From: an uncultured Lachnospiraceae bacterium
Lineage (GTDB): Bacteria; Bacillota; Clostridia; Lachnospirales; Lachnospiraceae
Reading direction: 5' to 3'
DNA length: 26,179 nucleotides
NCBI GenBank assembly: GCA_948794795.1
Contig: CAQGLR010000052.1
Location: 1-26,179, forward strand
In this document: one piece after another, positions 23,087 through 26,179 of the stretch
Position numbering within the stretch: the first letter of the stretch is position 1
Layout: each line of letters opens with the position of its first letter
Program-made: the position numbers and the translations under genes
The notes under the pieces: model-generated
The model's database searches: none
Told to the model about the DNA's origin: nothing
Seen by the model: only the letters and a program-made list of their open reading frames with translations

Positions 23087-23365
23087 ATGATAATATTTAA
23101 TGGCAACAATGAAAATGCAGAGGATATTATTGAATGTGCTGGTACTATACTGTCAACTCCATATGCCTCCATGCCTTATATGCGTGATTTTGGCATTACT
23201 TCAGAAGCTTTTACAGACTTTAATAAAAGTGGGGATGGTGAATATTATGCACAGGCAGTTGACCAGATTGAGGCATGGGAAGAGCGTGCATCCGTAAGTG
23301 AAATAACTTGCGTTACTGATGGCAGTACAATTAAACCGGAGGTGGTTTTAGAAGATGGCGAATAG
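23087..23365 (+). CDS. Baseplate wedge protein W (gp25-like)
   Basis: This 92-residue protein contains the gp25/gpW pattern: an N-terminal hydrophobic stretch, a helix DIIECAGTILSTPYASMPYMRDFG (about 12-37) and an acidic end with an EITCVTDG strand. It links wedge units into the baseplate ring and helps start sheath polymerisation. AGGAGG (23075-23080) precedes the ATG, and its end overlaps the gpJ gene by 11 bp. Confidence 0.85.
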   Translation: MIIFNGNNENAEDIIECAGTILSTPYASMPYMRDFGITSEAFTDFNKSGDGEYYAQAVDQIEAWEERASVSEITCVTDGSTIKPEVVLEDGE

Positions 23366-24518
23366 TATTTCCGACTTAGATAATCTTCCTGAAATAAATC
23401 TTCTTGAAGACCTTGGTATAACTCTTGAAACATTACAAGAAGAAATGGTTGCAGATTACCAGGATAAGTATGAGGAAATTACAGGAAAAGAAACTCTTTT
23501 ATATCCAGGTAATCCTAAACGCCTTATGTTAAATGTAATCGCTGGCGAGATATACCAGGCATATGAGTATATATCATATATTTTTAAACAAAATTTTATT
23601 AAATATATGGAAGAGGATGTTTTAAAAAACTGGGGAGCTACATTAGGATTCTCAGGAAGCAATTTAAAACCTGCAGTCTGTACCCTTGAATTTGCTATAA
23701 ATGATGTATTGGATTTTGATGTGCATATTCCTGCTGGAACAGTTGTTACTGCTGGTGATGATGTATATTTTTCAACTGATGACAGTTGTGCCATTAAAGC
23801 AGGGGAGACGTCCGTGCAAGTTTCTGCAACTTGCACCAAGGAAGGCAGTACAGGAAATGAATATATGCCAGGACAGTTAAATATAATGACAGAACCGGTT
23901 TTAAATATTTCATCTGTAAGTAATATAAATACATCTGCTGGTGGTAGTGATGATTATACCCTGGAAGAAAGAAGAGAGCTTACTTATATGTTTCCTTCTA
24001 CATATTCAGTTGCAGGTCCAGAAGATGCATACATATTTTTTACAAAGAATTTCAGCAGCGATATTATTTCTGCAAATGTTATTACAGACGACATAACAGC
24101 AACAGTTATTATTTATATAATGCTATCAGAGGGAAGAGTTCCAGATGCGGATTACTGCCAAAAAGTCCTGCATTATCTCAAAGGACTTAAAAGGTTTCCT
24201 GATACAGATAAAATTATAATAAAGCCACCAGAGGTTATTTATTATGAGTTATCTGCAAAATATTATATAGGTACTGAAAACAGGGATACGGAAAGTATGA
24301 TTATGAAATCCGTAATGGAAGCAGCACAAGACTTTGTATCTGGAAATTATGAAAGCATAGGATGTGACATTAATCCTGACGTATTTACAGGATATGCCAG
24401 GGTTGCAGGTGCTAAAAGACTTGAAATAACTTCACCTGCATTTACTAAAATAAACCAGAACCAGATAGCAATATGTTCTGGCATATCGGTTATTTATTGT
24501 GGACTGGAGGATGCATAG
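23355..24518 (+). CDS. Baseplate protein J (gpJ-like)
   Basis: The 387-residue protein is a contractile-tail baseplate J component. The N-terminus (LEDLGITLETLQEEMVADY, PGNPKRLMLNVIAGEIYQAYEYI) and the middle domain with IPAGTVVTAGDDVYFSTDD are typical, as is the TSAGGSDDYTLEERRELTYMFP block followed by PEDAYIFFTKNF. The C-terminal part (GCDINPDVFTGYARVAGAKR) ends in strands. It forms the outer ring that anchors the fibres. GGAGGT (23338-23343) is upstream. Confidence 0.93.
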   Translation: MANSISDLDNLPEINLLEDLGITLETLQEEMVADYQDKYEEITGKETLLYPGNPKRLMLNVIAGEIYQAYEYISYIFKQNFIKYMEEDVLKNWGATLGFSGSNLKPAVCTLEFAINDVLDFDVHIPAGTVVTAGDDVYFSTDDSCAIKAGETSVQVSATCTKEGSTGNEYMPGQLNIMTEPVLNISSVSNINTSAGGSDDYTLEERRELTYMFPSTYSVAGPEDAYIFFTKNFSSDIISANVITDDITATVIIYIMLSEGRVPDADYCQKVLHYLKGLKRFPDTDKIIIKPPEVIYYELSAKYYIGTENRDTESMIMKSVMEAAQDFVSGNYESIGCDINPDVFTGYARVAGAKRLEITSPAFTKINQNQIAICSGISVIYCGLEDA

Positions 24519-24520
24519 AG

Positions 24521-25495
24521 ATGGAGTTAGGGGATAAAGATGTAACTTATATGTCACTGCCTCCCAATTTCCAGACAGAAGAAAACCATGCTTTAGGATA
24601 TGCATTTGACCGACAGGTAAAAAAAATTATGGAAGCAGCAAAAAATATACCAGTATGGACTAATCTTGATAATATACCAGAAAAATATTATGACTATATA
24701 GCAGCATCAATAAGGGCTCCTTATTATTCAAGCCAGTATGATGCAGAAACACGTAAAGGAATATTAAAAAGTGCTTTCCAAGTATATATGTTTGCTGGAA
24801 CATGTAGAGGCGTTGAGGAACTTATCAGCAGGATTTTTCTTGGAGCTGCCCTGTTCGTTCCATGGTATGAATATGGCGGTGAAGCTTTTCATTTCAGGAT
24901 TTCTGTACATGGAAGCCCTGTAAGAGATACTCTGAATAAATTTAAGGAAATATTAAAGCGTGTTAAAGCTAAAAGGTCTGTACTTGATGCCATTGAATAT
25001 ATTATTGGCTTTAATATATACATACCAGAGAAAATAAATGTCCCTATTATAGAAATGAGGACATTTTTATTTTTCTGGGATTGTGATGTACTGGATGGTT
25101 CAAGGCTTCTGGATGGTTCTGTATTATTGTGTGCACAGAGAAGGTATAACCTTGTGTCATGGATTAAATACAGTGGGATACGCCTGCCAGTACAGAGCAG
25201 TGCAGATGTCCTAGCTATTTTAATAAAAGGTGTCATGGGTGCTGGCAGGCAGCAGGATATAAAAGCAGGTATAGGATATTATTCCAGGGCAGATTTCTGG
25301 GAACAGGCAGGCAGAGGGCAGACAGGATACGGAAATGGCAAAACAAATATGGGTTTTAAAACAGCAATAGAAACCCATGAAAATATAGGTGAAGTTTTGA
25401 TAACATATAAAAGGAACCTGTGTTACCTTGATGGTTCTGTATTGCTTGATGGTTCAAAGCTGCTCAATGCATTTTATTTGGAAGAGGAGGTTTAA
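24521..25495 (+). CDS. Tail protein I (gpI-like) with repeat-bearing C-terminal extension
   Basis: I start at ATG 24521, 10 nt after GGAGG, giving 324 residues. Residues 1-175 are gpI-like: LPPNFQ, a helix with FDRQVKKIMEAAK, the LDNIPEKYYDYIAASI segment, and EAFHFRISV plus KFKEILKRVKAKRSVLD near its end. P2 gpI is about 176 residues. The remaining 150 residues are an extension with tandem LDGS repeats at 191 and 197 (LDGSRLLDGSVLL) and again at 303 and 309 (LDGSVLLDGSKLL), spaced six residues. Such repeats occur in fibre-associated regions of Firmicute phages, so the extension probably builds a beta-structured adaptor. Confidence 0.85.
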   Translation: MELGDKDVTYMSLPPNFQTEENHALGYAFDRQVKKIMEAAKNIPVWTNLDNIPEKYYDYIAASIRAPYYSSQYDAETRKGILKSAFQVYMFAGTCRGVEELISRIFLGAALFVPWYEYGGEAFHFRISVHGSPVRDTLNKFKEILKRVKAKRSVLDAIEYIIGFNIYIPEKINVPIIEMRTFLFFWDCDVLDGSRLLDGSVLLCAQRRYNLVSWIKYSGIRLPVQSSADVLAILIKGVMGAGRQQDIKAGIGYYSRADFWEQAGRGQTGYGNGKTNMGFKTAIETHENIGEVLITYKRNLCYLDGSVLLDGSKLLNAFYLEEEV

Positions 25496-25498
25496 CAA

Positions 25499-25882
25499 GT
25501 GGCAGAAAATGTAATCATTACAAAAAAAGCCAGGGAAAACCTGGTAAAAGCCAGGGCAGGAGCCATTGTGCTGCCTAAAATTATGGGCATGGCATTTGGC
25601 AACGGCGGCGTGGATGCAGATGGTGGTGTTATAAAACCAGCAGAAGACCAGGCAGGGCTTGCAGGTGAAATTTTCCGTAAGGAAATTAGTGGCTATGATT
25701 TTATAGAAGATACTACATGCAGGTACAGCTGCACCCTGGAAGAACAGGAATGTGCAGGGGAAGATATAAGTGAAGTGGGGCTGTATGATGAAAACGGGGA
25801 TATTGCCTGTATTAAGAACTTTAAAGCTAAAGGCAAGGATGGTGACATGGAGATGACATTTTACCTTGATGATGTATTTTAA
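25499..25882 (+). CDS. Tail-collar fibre N-terminal type protein
   Basis: The start is GTG 25499, 8 nt after GAGGAGG (25484-25490), giving 127 residues. It begins MAENVIITKKARENLVKARAGAI, with a MAFGNGGVDADG loop and a DISEVGLYDENGDIACIKNFK segment, a pattern seen at the N-terminus of phage tail-collar/fibre proteins (P2 gpH region), which attach fibres to baseplate J/I. Here the receptor-binding part is absent or separate, so it may act as an adaptor. Confidence 0.75.
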   Translation: MAENVIITKKARENLVKARAGAIVLPKIMGMAFGNGGVDADGGVIKPAEDQAGLAGEIFRKEISGYDFIEDTTCRYSCTLEEQECAGEDISEVGLYDENGDIACIKNFKAKGKDGDMEMTFYLDDVF

Positions 25883-25893
25883 GGGGGTGTGTT

Positions 25894-26179
25894 ATGAAAG
25901 ATTATACAAGTAACAACCCTGTGTTTTCAGGCACAGTAAGGATACCAGAACCAACAGATACAAACCATGCAGATAATTTCAGTCCTGCTACAAAACAGCT
26001 GCTTGACAATGATATCTGCCTGAAAAATGCCATAAGCAAAAATGAATCAGTAACCACGCTTGTGGCAGGACAGACAAGCATTACATGTACCCTGGAAGGT
26101 TTAAGCGACAACAGCAGCATAAGCGTATATGCAGATGTCCCAGGTGTAGGATATACAGATATAGTAGTGGATGGTGACA
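25894..26179 (+). CDS. Tail appendage/fibre-like protein (partial, 3' cut by window)
   Basis: An ATG at 25894 with AAGGGGGTG (25880-25888) upstream opens a frame to the window end (95 residues so far). It starts MKDYTSNNPVFSGTVRIPEP and continues NHADNFSPATKQLLDND, a pattern of phage adaptor and fibre N-termini, followed by beta strands (TSITCTLEGLS, VYADVPGVGY). Lying right after the collar-type gene, it should encode a receptor-binding or appendage protein. Function is inferred from position. Confidence 0.65.
   Translation, partial: MKDYTSNNPVFSGTVRIPEPTDTNHADNFSPATKQLLDNDICLKNAISKNESVTTLVAGQTSITCTLEGLSDNSSISVYADVPGVGYTDIVVDGD

Noticed and set aside
25090..25460. Diversity-generating retroelement target in the gpI extension
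   Set aside because: No reverse transcriptase or template repeat is seen in the window, and the repeats are simple hexapeptide units.

Overview
This window is about 26 kb of a tailed bacteriophage or prophage, most likely from a low-GC Firmicute of the class Clostridia (a Lachnospiraceae-like host is my best guess). The DNA is AT-rich, Shine-Dalgarno sequences of the AGGAGG type precede most genes, and every supported gene is on the + strand. The protein repertoire (winged-helix initiator plus DnaC-like loader, an ArpU/DUF1492-like late regulator, lambda-type head genes, P2-type contractile tail genes) is typical of myoviruses of gut Clostridia. No rRNA, tRNA, CRISPR array or insertion sequence was found.

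Layout. Positions 1-3600 are the end of the early/replication region: the tail end of a cytosine-C5 DNA methyltransferase, a small cysteine-rich protein, a replication initiator with an iteron-like repeat block inside its gene (a candidate origin), a DnaC-type helicase loader, an HNH-like zinc protein, a second Cys-rich protein, and a sigma-region-4-like regulator that probably controls the late genes. Positions 3600-4650 are a control region: a strong terminator, a small catalytic-domain-only tyrosine recombinase read from a TTG start, another terminator, and a gene-free stretch of about 340 bp with direct and inverted repeats plus a GC-rich block just ahead of the small terminase gene. That stretch is the best candidate for the packaging (cos/pac) site.

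Positions 4649-12012 are a lambda-style head module: Nu1-like small terminase, GpA-family large terminase, gpW-like protein, lambda-family portal, ClpP-like protease with a nested in-frame scaffold (as lambda C/Nu3), gpD-like decoration protein, E-type major capsid protein and a small accessory protein. A strong terminator and a Rha-family regulatory gene (12104-12784) then interrupt the structural operon like a 'moron'.

Positions 12810-26179 are the connector and a P2-like contractile tail: FII-like joining protein, gpZ-like and tail-completion proteins, sheath, tube, a tail assembly chaperone pair joined by a -1 ribosomal frameshift at a T TTT TTA site, tape measure, gpX, gpD, gpV, a gpU-LysM fusion, gpW, gpJ, gpI with an unusual repeat-bearing C-terminus, a collar/fibre protein and the start of another tail appendage protein cut by the window end. 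Lysis genes, the lysogeny repressor and an att site are not visible here.

I see no clear sign of an entirely new system. The best leads are the origin-like iterons, the candidate packaging region, the hairpin-plus-anti-SD leader of the recombinase, the Rha insertion, the two recoded or nested genes that ordinary gene calling misses, and a methyltransferase end that seems to lack part of a conserved block.
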